Shown here: positions 31,948 to 39,213 of the stretch, one piece after another
Position numbering within the stretch: position 1 is the first letter of the stretch
Layout: every line of letters begins with the position of its first letter
Origin: Candidatus Aquidulcis sp.
GTDB lineage: Bacteria > Chloroflexota > Anaerolineae > Anaerolineales > UBA4823
DNA: 39,978 bases
Direction: 5' to 3'
Assembly: GCA_020723385.1 (NCBI GenBank)
Contig: DYIZ01000046.1
Span: 1 to 39,978, forward strand
Notes under the pieces: generated by a model
What the model was told of the DNA's origin: nothing
Database searches by the model: none
What the model saw: the letters and a program-made list of their open reading frames with translations, nothing else
Program-made: the position numbers and the translations under genes

Positions 31948-34119
31948 TCATTTATGTTGGATTTTGACATCGGACGGGAGGTTGGCGATGTTCCCATCGG
32001 ATGATATGCTCAAATCGAGACCCGGCAATTGCATTCCCTGCCGGGGCTTGCCAAACGCCCAAACTTGTTCCAGGTCCAGCCCGGGCTTGAGTTCACCGGT
32101 ATGCTGGACGGCTGGCCCCAAGGGGAGGAGGGCCCCTTCTCTCCCGAAAACGGGTATGCGGTCGAGCGGGACATCCCACTCGAAGTGCTGCGGCCCCTCC
32201 AGCCAGGTCTGATTCCAGATGTCGAACCACTTCCCGGCGGGCAGGTAGAAGCGTACTTTCCCGCCCGGCACAACCACGGGGACTACTAGCAGCGATCCGC
32301 CTAGCATATATTGCTGGTCGAATTGCCAGGCAATACGATCCTCAGGGAAGGCCAGGACCATCGAGCGCATCACCGGCATCCCGGTCTGGCTGGCTTCCAG
32401 CGCACAGCCTTGCAAGTAGGGGATCAACTGGTAGCGCCAGTCCAGCCATTTGCGGATGATCTCCTCCGCCTGCTCGCCATAGACCCAGGGTTCGCGTTCG
32501 CCCAGGCCGTGGAAGCGGGTGTGCGACGCCATCACGCCAGCCTGCGCCCAGCGGATATACAGCTCAGGCTCCGGGTTGCCGATGGCGAACCCGCCAATAT
32601 CGTGAGCGTAGAACGGCCCGCCGCTCATCCCCCAGGCCTGCCCGCCGCGAATGGAGGCAGCCAGCCCTTCCCAGTCGGATTGCGGATCGCCACCCCATTG
32701 CACGGGGTAACGCTGCCCGCCGGCCCAGGCTGCCCGCCCCCAAACCATTGGTTCATCCTGGCTGTACATCTCGGTGGCTTCGTAGACGCAGCGGTTGTAT
32801 AAATGCGTGTAGACATTGTGCAGGCGTTTGCCGCGGTCGCCGTTGAAAGCCACGACCTCCTCGGGAACCGCCTCGCCGTAATCGGTTTTCATCACGCTGA
32901 CGCCGATGTCGAACAACTGCTTGTGCTGATCGCGGTACCAGGCGTACGCATCGGGATTGGTGAGATCAATGATCCCGCTGGGCATCAGGTGCGGCCAGCT
33001 TTTGTCATACGGCCAGGGGAACCAGCGGTGGATATAGGGGGCGCCGTCCGGGTTTTTGAGGAAATACCCCTTTTCGGCCAATTCATTGAACAACGGATTG
33101 CGGGTCGAGAGATAGGAATATTCCCACAGGTTCAGCCGGATGCCCAGGGCGCGCAGCTTCTGAACGAACCCGGCCGGGTCAGGATAACGCGCTGGATCCC
33201 ATCGGAAATCGAAACGATCTTCCATGGTGTGCCAGGCGCGGCCATCCAGGAGCAGCACATCGCAGGGGATCTTGTGTTCCCGTAATTTCTGGGCGACATC
33301 CAGCGCAATCTCGCCGGTGCGATAGTAGGCGCGCGACATCCAAATGCCATAACTCCAGCGCGGCGGCAGAGCAGCGCGTCCGGTCAGGTGGGTGTAGCGC
33401 TCGATCATCTTGGCGGGGCTGTCGGCGGCGATGAAGAACAGGTCGAGTTCAGCGTCGAAGACCTGTAAAATGTAACTGCGATGCGACCATTGGGGATACC
33501 CGACCCCATGCGTCACTTTCGAGGGGGTATGGGTAAACAGCCCCCAGCCCTCGGGACTCCAGGCGAAGGGGGTATTCTTGTAAGAAAGCTCGGAGTTGAG
33601 CGTGGTGGCATCCTCGTTCCAGTTGTGGATGAGCTGCCCGCGCCGGTTGAGGGCGGCCCACTTCTCGCCTAACCCGTAGATAGGCTCGCCATTTCCTAAT
33701 GCCAGCGCCACAAGCCAGGAATCATTCCGCCTGGCAAATGGGGAGAAGCGCAATTGGCCCTCGATGGTGCGATCGGTGACGGATTGCAGCAGCAGTTTCT
33801 TGCCCTGGTAAAAGCGAATGCGCATGGGGCTGCTCAGGATTTCGAGCGCCATGTTGCCGGATTGAACCCGGTAGCCATGCTGAATCGCGGAAACTTCCAA
33901 TTCGAGCTGCTCAGATGTCTTATCCAGAATACCGTAATCGGGCTGGCTATGTTCTGCGACCAGCTTCATCCGCAGAATGCCAGGCGCAAAGCAGGTGATT
34001 TCGAAATCGCCGGCCAGGGTGCGAAACGTTGCACAAGTGGGCGTTTGCACTTTGAGTGAAATTGCTTCGAGGGATTCATAACCTTTTTGAAGGATGATGC
34101 CTTCGTGATGGAGAATCAT
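31948..34119 (-). CDS. Glycoside hydrolase family 31 (YicI-like alpha-glycosidase)
   Basis: A 723-residue protein without signal peptide, start ATG 34119 with GGAG upstream. The catalytic nucleophile is Asp413 (KTDYGE) and the acid/base is Asp478 (WGGD), with YAHDIGGF further on; the overall layout follows E. coli alpha-xylosidase YicI. It hydrolyses an alpha-linked sugar imported by the adjacent ABC system. Differences: the loop normally reading WINPY is LWEYSY (331-336), and the region 292-302 (DGRAWHTMEDR) and 364-376 (HRWFPWPYDKSWP) is Arg/Trp-rich. The sulfoquinovosidase signature (Gln, Gln, Arg-x-x-Trp, Tyr) is not seen, the Tyr being Phe511. Substrate is open: alpha-xyloside, alpha-glucoside or an unusual sugar. 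Confidence 0.87.
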   Translation of the reverse strand: MILHHEGIILQKGYESLEAISLKVQTPTCATFRTLAGDFEITCFAPGILRMKLVAEHSQPDYGILDKTSEQLELEVSAIQHGYRVQSGNMALEILSSPMRIRFYQGKKLLLQSVTDRTIEGQLRFSPFARRNDSWLVALALGNGEPIYGLGEKWAALNRRGQLIHNWNEDATTLNSELSYKNTPFAWSPEGWGLFTHTPSKVTHGVGYPQWSHRSYILQVFDAELDLFFIAADSPAKMIERYTHLTGRAALPPRWSYGIWMSRAYYRTGEIALDVAQKLREHKIPCDVLLLDGRAWHTMEDRFDFRWDPARYPDPAGFVQKLRALGIRLNLWEYSYLSTRNPLFNELAEKGYFLKNPDGAPYIHRWFPWPYDKSWPHLMPSGIIDLTNPDAYAWYRDQHKQLFDIGVSVMKTDYGEAVPEEVVAFNGDRGKRLHNVYTHLYNRCVYEATEMYSQDEPMVWGRAAWAGGQRYPVQWGGDPQSDWEGLAASIRGGQAWGMSGGPFYAHDIGGFAIGNPEPELYIRWAQAGVMASHTRFHGLGEREPWVYGEQAEEIIRKWLDWRYQLIPYLQGCALEASQTGMPVMRSMVLAFPEDRIAWQFDQQYMLGGSLLVVPVVVPGGKVRFYLPAGKWFDIWNQTWLEGPQHFEWDVPLDRIPVFGREGALLPLGPAVQHTGELKPGLDLEQVWAFGKPRQGMQLPGLDLSISSDGNIANLPSDVKIQHK

Positions 34120-34145
34120 TTATCAGCTCCGCTGTTGATCCAGGA

Positions 34146-35198
34146 TTACTTCATGCCGGTGGTAGCGATGCCGGTCGTGATATAGCGCTGGAGGAAGCCA
34201 AAAACCAGCGTGATGGGGAGCAGCGTCAATACCGTCATCGCCAGAATGAGATTCCACTGGACGTTTAGCTCACCCTGGAAGGAAGCCAGCCCAACCTGGA
34301 GGGTGAAATACTCGCTGCGGCTCAAAACGACCAGGGGCCAGAGAAAATCATTCCAGCGCCACATGATCGAGAAAATGGTCAGCACCGCCAGGGCCGGTTT
34401 TGCCAGGGGCAGGATGACCTGCGAATAGATGCGCCACTCGCTGGCGCCGTCAATGCGGGCCGCATCAATCAGCTCATCGGGGATGGTGAGCATATACTGG
34501 CGCAGCAGGAACACGCCGGTGGGGGTGGCTGCCGCCGGGACGATGATGCCCAGGAGGTTGTTGTTCCAACCGACATTCGTAATCACTAAAAATACGGGGA
34601 CCAACACCACCGAGAGCGGCACCATCAATGTACTGATCATGATGATGAAAATGGTTTGGCGTCCGCGAAATTTATACTTGCTCAGAGCGAACGCCGCCAT
34701 GCTGTTGACCAGCAGGGTCAGCAACGTCGCGAAAACGGTCACAATCACGCTGTTCCATAAATAGAGACCGAAATTGAAACTCTCTACGCCTTCGATGTAG
34801 TTATCCAGGCCAAAATACACCCGCTCAACCGGCTGGCGTTTGTTGATATTGACCTTGATAATCTCGCCAGGGTTGGCGGGGTCAATCATCTGGGCTTCCA
34901 GGCCGATGCGCCGCACCTGTGCCAGAGTCTGGGTGGCGCCGTCATCCATTTTGATTATGTATAACGGCAATGGGTCTTCATACCCATCCACCACCACTGT
35001 CTCCTGGCGATAAGGTAACAAGCGCGGCGGGAATTTGACGATTTCGCCGGAGGTCTTGAAGGAAGAAAGGACCAGCCATACGATTGGGCCAAACATAAAA
35101 ATAACGCCCAGAGCGAGGTATCCATAAGAGAGCACATCGGTGAAATCGAGCTTTTTGCGGCCTTTGGTCCGCCGCAGACCGTCCACTATCGTGTTCAT
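34146..35198 (-). CDS. Sugar ABC transporter permease (MalG-like) with extended extracellular loop
   Basis: A 350-residue membrane protein from ATG 35198, with GAGGA upstream inside the end of the previous gene. The EAA loop reads DELIDAARIDGASEWRIYSQ. Between the first transmembrane segment and the core lies an extra domain of about 70 residues (about 68-138) with VVVDGYEDPLPLYIIKMDDG and repeated charged residues. Such an insert occurs in some CUT1 permeases and may contact the binding protein. It starts 1 bp after its partner's stop and ends 26 bp before GH31. No ATPase gene is present in the cluster. Confidence 0.88.
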   Translation of the reverse strand: MNTIVDGLRRTKGRKKLDFTDVLSYGYLALGVIFMFGPIVWLVLSSFKTSGEIVKFPPRLLPYRQETVVVDGYEDPLPLYIIKMDDGATQTLAQVRRIGLEAQMIDPANPGEIIKVNINKRQPVERVYFGLDNYIEGVESFNFGLYLWNSVIVTVFATLLTLLVNSMAAFALSKYKFRGRQTIFIIMISTLMVPLSVVLVPVFLVITNVGWNNNLLGIIVPAAATPTGVFLLRQYMLTIPDELIDAARIDGASEWRIYSQVILPLAKPALAVLTIFSIMWRWNDFLWPLVVLSRSEYFTLQVGLASFQGELNVQWNLILAMTVLTLLPITLVFGFLQRYITTGIATTGMK

Positions 35199-35199
35199 C

Positions 35200-36213
35200 T
35201 CAATTTTCCTCCCGCCGGGCAATCAATTGAACCAATGTCAGGATGACCAGCGCGCCCGCCATCAGCAAGGATGCCGCCGCGGCCAGGCCGAACTGCTTGT
35301 TCGGGCTGGAAAAGCCATAACTGTAGATGTATTGCACAATATAGAGCGTTGCAGTTCCGGGGCCGCCTCCGGTGAAGGCAAAGACGATGTCGAAAACCTG
35401 AACGGCCCGTATCAAGGATAGAACCAGAACCACTACCATCGTCGGCATGAGCAGCGGCATGGTAATTTTCGAAAAAGATTGCCAGGGATTAGCCCCATCT
35501 ATCGCTGCCGCTTCATACAAATCCGCTGGGATGGATTGCAAACCGGCCAGCAGGATGAGTGTATAAAACCCCATAAATGCCCACACGCTGATCAGGATGA
35601 CCAACAACCTGGCCCATTGGGCGTTGACCAAAAAGGGGATTTTGTCATACCCCAGGCCGGTCAGGATGCCGTTCAGCAGGCCATTTTCCTGTAAGATCCA
35701 CTTCCAGATGAGGGCGACCACGATTGGGGAGAGCAGCACCGGGTAGAAAAAAACACTTCGGAAGAAGCCGCGAGCTTTGATATTCCGATTCAGGATCAGA
35801 GCTGTGATGAGTGACAGCAGCACCATCAAAGCGACTTGAAAAACCACATAACCGATTGTGTTATACACCGCCCGCCAGAACAAATCTTCGCCGCAGGTGC
35901 GAGGCTCGAGGTAATTCTCGCAGGCCAATAAACGGTCGAAATTTACCGTACCGGCCCAGGGACGATCGAATGGCGAAAATGACGAGCCCCCCGTAAATGC
36001 ATAAACAAAGTTGAGCAGCATGGGGAAAAGGATGAATATGCCAAATATCAGCAGGTTCGGCAGAACAAAAACATAGGGCATGCCGCGTACCCCGATAATG
36101 CGTTGTGTCGTGCCAAAAATCAAGTCGAGAAGAGAAATAATAAGGTCATAGATCGAAGTGAATACCCCGCTGACAGCATTTCTGGCACGTTTTATCCCAG
36201 GTTGCGCAAGCAT
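35200..36213 (-). CDS. Sugar ABC transporter permease (MalF-like)
   Basis: A 337-residue membrane protein from ATG 36213, with GGAGAGG upstream; the frame extends to 36258 but that part crosses a hairpin. It has about six core transmembrane segments, an extracytoplasmic loop with two cysteines (LACENYLEPRTCGED) and the EAA loop ADLYEAAAIDGANPWQSFSK. It pairs with the MalG-like subunit to form the channel for the sugar captured by the upstream binding protein. Confidence 0.88.
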   Translation of the reverse strand: MLAQPGIKRARNAVSGVFTSIYDLIISLLDLIFGTTQRIIGVRGMPYVFVLPNLLIFGIFILFPMLLNFVYAFTGGSSFSPFDRPWAGTVNFDRLLACENYLEPRTCGEDLFWRAVYNTIGYVVFQVALMVLLSLITALILNRNIKARGFFRSVFFYPVLLSPIVVALIWKWILQENGLLNGILTGLGYDKIPFLVNAQWARLLVILISVWAFMGFYTLILLAGLQSIPADLYEAAAIDGANPWQSFSKITMPLLMPTMVVVLVLSLIRAVQVFDIVFAFTGGGPGTATLYIVQYIYSYGFSSPNKQFGLAAAASLLMAGALVILTLVQLIARREEN

Positions 36214-36229
36214 GTCGCCTCTCCAATCT

Positions 36230-36264
36230 GGCGGGGTGCAGTGATTACGGAACTGCACCCCGCC
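36230..36264 (-). promoter_or_regulatory. Intercistronic hairpin after the third binding-protein gene
   Basis: GGCGGGGTGCAGT and ACTGCACCCCGCC form a 13-bp perfect stem with a 9-nt loop, beginning 16 nt after the binding-protein stop on the minus strand. There is no T-run. It is equivalent in position to the hairpins at 12345-12380 and 15524-15559. Confidence 0.75.
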
Positions 36265-36279
36265 ATAGTAGATGAGAAG

Positions 36280-37680
36280 TTACTTCTGTGCTTCGGCAAT
36301 AGCCTTGTCAATATCATCCTGAAGATTGACCAGCATCTCGTCGAGGGTCAATTCGCCGCTCAGATATTGGGCAATGCGGTTGGCGCTGTTGCGATAATAC
36401 GCAAAGGCGTAGGGATGAACGTTCAAGGATACGGCCTGATCCGTCAGCTTCGGAACTTCTGCCGTGTAAGCTGATAGGGCAGCCAGCACTAAAGGATTAT
36501 CGGTTTTGAATTCGACGCCGTTGGTCGCGACCGCTGTATGCGCAGGCAGAGACAGCGTGCCAGCCGAGAACTCGCGATAGTTTTCTTCCTGGATCAGGAA
36601 TTCAACCAGTTTGGCGACTTCCGCGGGGTGCTGGGTGCCAGCGAAAGCAACCACAGCAGAACCACCGGCGATCCCGGTTGAGCCACCGTCTCCCGTAGGA
36701 TTGGGAACGACGACCCAGTCGAAGGCATCTCCAACATCCTTTGCAATACCGTTGATCTGCCAGGAGCCGGACATGCACATCACCAACTGAGCCGATTTGA
36801 AAGCGGCAATGCAACTGTTGACCGGTTCAGCGCCCAACCAAACCTCTTTGGGAGTGATCTCTTCGTCGTGCCAGCTTTTTACGATTTCGGCGAAAGCGCG
36901 GAAGCCGGGTGTATCCACCGTGAAGTTGCCTTCAGCATCTATCAAAGTCGCGCCCATGCTCATGGCTGGGCCAGCAAAACGATGCCCGGTGCGATCAATG
37001 GCGATGGCGTATTGCACGCCAGTGGCCTCGGCAACCTGCTTGGTCAACTCGGTCCATTCTTGCCAGGTGGTTCCCTCGCCCGGTAATGCCACACCCGCCT
37101 GGTCGAATAAGGTTTTGTTAACGTATGGCCCGGTCACCGTGAGAGTATCCGGGTAGCCGCCATAGCCCAGTGCTTCCAGAATGGGGGCGGGGAAGTTGGC
37201 TTCATAGGAAGCTGAATCAGCCAGGAGGGGGCGTAGATCTAACAGTTTGCCTCGGTAAGCGCCGAAGTTCGTGATCCGAGCAAGGTCCGGCCCCTGGCCG
37301 CTTTCTACCTGAACAGGCAGTTGTTCATCAATGGTTTTGTAAGGCACGACATCCAGGATAACGGTGATATTTGGATTTTCCGCCATGAACTTGTCAATCA
37401 AGGGTCTGATTATGTCAGCTTCGACGCCATCAGCATAATAGGTAAAGCGCAATTCGACTGGCTCAGCGGTAGGTACGGCGGTCGGTTCGTCTGTTGGGAT
37501 GGCGGTAGGAACATCAGTGGGCACTGCGGTCGGGACTTCAGTGGGGACCGCGGTTGGCACCGCTGTGGGAACCGGAGCTTTCGTTGCAGTCGGCGCCGGT
37601 GTTGGCGTGGTTCCACATGCAGATAGAAGCACTGCAACCAACAGCAATGGGATAAACAGCTTATTCAGTTTCATCTTCAT
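36280..37680 (-). CDS. Sugar ABC transporter substrate-binding lipoprotein with long PT linker
   Basis: A 466-residue protein from ATG 37680 (AAGGAG 4 nt upstream); ATG 37674 is a close alternative, and an extension to 37785 is not supported. Signal peptide residues 1-21 end in LLSAC (Cys22). Residues 25-74 are a low-complexity tether of about a dozen x-P-T units (VPTAVPTEVPT...). The solute-binding family 1 domain follows (ELRFTYYADGVEADII, ESGQGPDLARITNFGAYRG, WQEWTELTKQVAEATG). It probably binds the glycoside that the GH31 enzyme later hydrolyses. It is the first gene after the ROK-isomerase pair, 159 bp downstream of the isomerase. Confidence 0.9.
   Translation of the reverse strand: MKMKLNKLFIPLLLVAVLLSACGTTPTPAPTATKAPVPTAVPTAVPTEVPTAVPTDVPTAIPTDEPTAVPTAEPVELRFTYYADGVEADIIRPLIDKFMAENPNITVILDVVPYKTIDEQLPVQVESGQGPDLARITNFGAYRGKLLDLRPLLADSASYEANFPAPILEALGYGGYPDTLTVTGPYVNKTLFDQAGVALPGEGTTWQEWTELTKQVAEATGVQYAIAIDRTGHRFAGPAMSMGATLIDAEGNFTVDTPGFRAFAEIVKSWHDEEITPKEVWLGAEPVNSCIAAFKSAQLVMCMSGSWQINGIAKDVGDAFDWVVVPNPTGDGGSTGIAGGSAVVAFAGTQHPAEVAKLVEFLIQEENYREFSAGTLSLPAHTAVATNGVEFKTDNPLVLAALSAYTAEVPKLTDQAVSLNVHPYAFAYYRNSANRIAQYLSGELTLDEMLVNLQDDIDKAIAEAQK
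37453..37620 (-). repeat. Low-complexity repeat encoding the Pro-Thr linker
   Basis: Short tandem units of about 12 bp encoding V/I-P-T-x within the binding-protein gene. This kind of sequence expands and contracts by slippage. Confidence 0.6.
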
Positions 37681-37719
37681 TCTTCTCCTTGTTCGGATTA
37701 GCCGGAAGGTACCGGGGTT

Positions 37720-37745
37720 TGTGAAAATATAGTCACAGATGTGAC
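37720..37745. promoter_or_regulatory. Palindromic candidate operator upstream of the ABC/GH31 operon
   Basis: GTCACA-GA-TGTGAC (37732-37745) has perfect 6-bp arms. It overlaps a second pair, TGTGA...TCACA (37720-37737, 8-bp spacer), reminiscent of CRP/FNR-type half sites but with altered spacing. On the minus strand TATATT (just before TTCACA) could be the -10 box. It lies about 40-65 bp upstream of the binding-protein start, a suitable place for a local regulator. Confidence 0.45.
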
Positions 37746-37760
37746 CTTTGGGCGGTGTTT

Positions 37761-37778
37761 CCTTGCTCACAAGCAAGG
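37761..37778 (-). terminator. Short hairpin between isomerase and binding-protein genes
   Basis: CCTTGC (37761-37766) and GCAAGG (37773-37778) with a 6-nt loop, about 60 bp after the isomerase stop. There is no T-run, so terminator function is weakly supported. Confidence 0.3.
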
Positions 37779-37839
37779 GCTTCACTTACGTCGGACAATA
37801 GTTTTAGATTGATGGTTGATATTGCGATACTATGGATTT

Positions 37840-39213
37840 TTAGGGAGTCACCTCCTGTTCCCCAATGGTTAAAATGGGCAATCCAATTAAATCGGCAAAT
37901 GCTTGCAAGGGATCGCAATAATTGCCATAAACGAGTGAAATGTGATGTTCAAGCCCCTCACGCATCAAGAGATCGAGGAATTCGTGGGCTGAACAATCCA
38001 GCCTCAGGGTTCCCGCGGTCCCGCTGAAAGGTTTGGGTTCAGCCAGGATTTCACCTTTGCCAAGAATCAGGCGCAAACTCCCTGTGGATTGGCTGATGCG
38101 GGCAATCGTAACGTTACCCGGCTTGAGTGGAAAATCCATCACGAGGGGGACACGCCGGTTAGAATGAATGCCACCATGCGGCTGCGAATTCGGATCTGCC
38201 ATGGAAAGGGGGGCCAGCCCACAATGCCAGAGTGCAATCCTGTTTTGGGCCTCGTCTACCCCTACCATGTCGGTGCCGAAAGCAGGGCTGTCGGATATCC
38301 ACTGGATGATTAATTGGGTCAGTGTGCCGTTGATATCCGCTTCGCAGCTACAAGGCAAGGGCGTGGATTGCCCAAATCCGTCACTGAGCATGGACATGGC
38401 TCCGCAGGCCGCGCAGCCCATTTCGGTAAAGAACTCCGGCCAGCAGCGGACAGCTAACCCATCCAGGTTTTTCTCGAGAGCGATTTCTTTCAGGGCGTTA
38501 TAAACCCCCAGGGTCCCGTTTAACGGCGCTTGATCGAGGGCGGCTAAATTATCCAGGCGGGCATCCAATTGAGTGCGAGTCCGGTTGATCACTTCCACCG
38601 GTATCCTGCGGGCGCGGGCAAAGATTTCTGCCAATTCGATCTGGATGACTTGTACGCCAAAGATATTTTGTAATTGGGGTTCGTCTAAATGGCAGGAGTC
38701 CATTCCAACCGGATGCTCACCCACCACGCCCAGGCGTGCTGATTTCAGCCGGCGCCAAAGCGAGCCAGCGGCTGCCAAAGAATTGATTTTTCGCAAAACA
38801 GCCGGGTCTTGTGGCAAACCATAAGCATAGTCATATTTGCGCTTGCGAAGTGTGAGCGCGTGACCAGCCAGGTTGATGCCACACAGCGAATTCAAGCGCA
38901 GACGTTCGCCTGTCCATGGCTCGGGGACCGCCCACAGGAAAACGGGGACATTCACATTCTCGGTCAATGCGGTGACCATCGTGCTGTCTGCGAACGTCGC
39001 CTGGAAAATGAGAAGCATGTCAACATCTGTGGAGACCAGGTCTGCGGCGGCAGCTTGGGCGGATGGCAGATCGGATACGGCTGCTGATGGGCCATTTAAT
39101 TCAAATCCAGCCGAGATTAATGCCTCTCGCGCCATGCGAATCATTTCATTGGCCAAAGCCACGTCAAATGTTGTGCGTACAAGAGGAATAAAGGCAATGC
39201 GAAGGTTTTTCAC
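37840..39213 (-). CDS. L-fucose/L-arabinose isomerase-like protein (COG2407 type)
   Basis: A 457-residue protein from GTG 39213, which overlaps the ROK stop (GTGA) and has AGGAAGG upstream; the longer frame to 39291 lies inside the ROK gene. The N-terminal half is an alpha/beta domain (RIAFIPLVRTTFDV, DMLLIFQATFADSTMV). The C-terminal half has family motifs LAVRCWPEF, PCSCEADINGTLT and a HCGLAPLS stretch with likely metal-binding Glu and His. Members interconvert aldoses and ketoses or are uncharacterised. Next to GH31 and a transaldolase it would turn the released sugar into a ketose for cleavage. Whether it matches the sulfoquinovose isomerases of transaldolase-type sulfoglycolysis must be tested by alignment. 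Confidence 0.75.
   Translation of the reverse strand: MKNLRIAFIPLVRTTFDVALANEMIRMAREALISAGFELNGPSAAVSDLPSAQAAAADLVSTDVDMLLIFQATFADSTMVTALTENVNVPVFLWAVPEPWTGERLRLNSLCGINLAGHALTLRKRKYDYAYGLPQDPAVLRKINSLAAAGSLWRRLKSARLGVVGEHPVGMDSCHLDEPQLQNIFGVQVIQIELAEIFARARRIPVEVINRTRTQLDARLDNLAALDQAPLNGTLGVYNALKEIALEKNLDGLAVRCWPEFFTEMGCAACGAMSMLSDGFGQSTPLPCSCEADINGTLTQLIIQWISDSPAFGTDMVGVDEAQNRIALWHCGLAPLSMADPNSQPHGGIHSNRRVPLVMDFPLKPGNVTIARISQSTGSLRLILGKGEILAEPKPFSGTAGTLRLDCSAHEFLDLLMREGLEHHISLVYGNYCDPLQAFADLIGLPILTIGEQEVTP

Noticed and set aside
31948-34119. Firm call of GH31 as sulfoquinovosidase
   Set aside because: The Gln/Gln/Arg-x-x-Trp/Tyr signature could not be found, so only the family is called and the sulfonate role is kept as a hypothesis.
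37453-37620. CRISPR-like or regulatory tandem repeat
   Set aside because: The repeat is in frame and encodes the Pro-Thr linker of the lipoprotein; there are no spacers.
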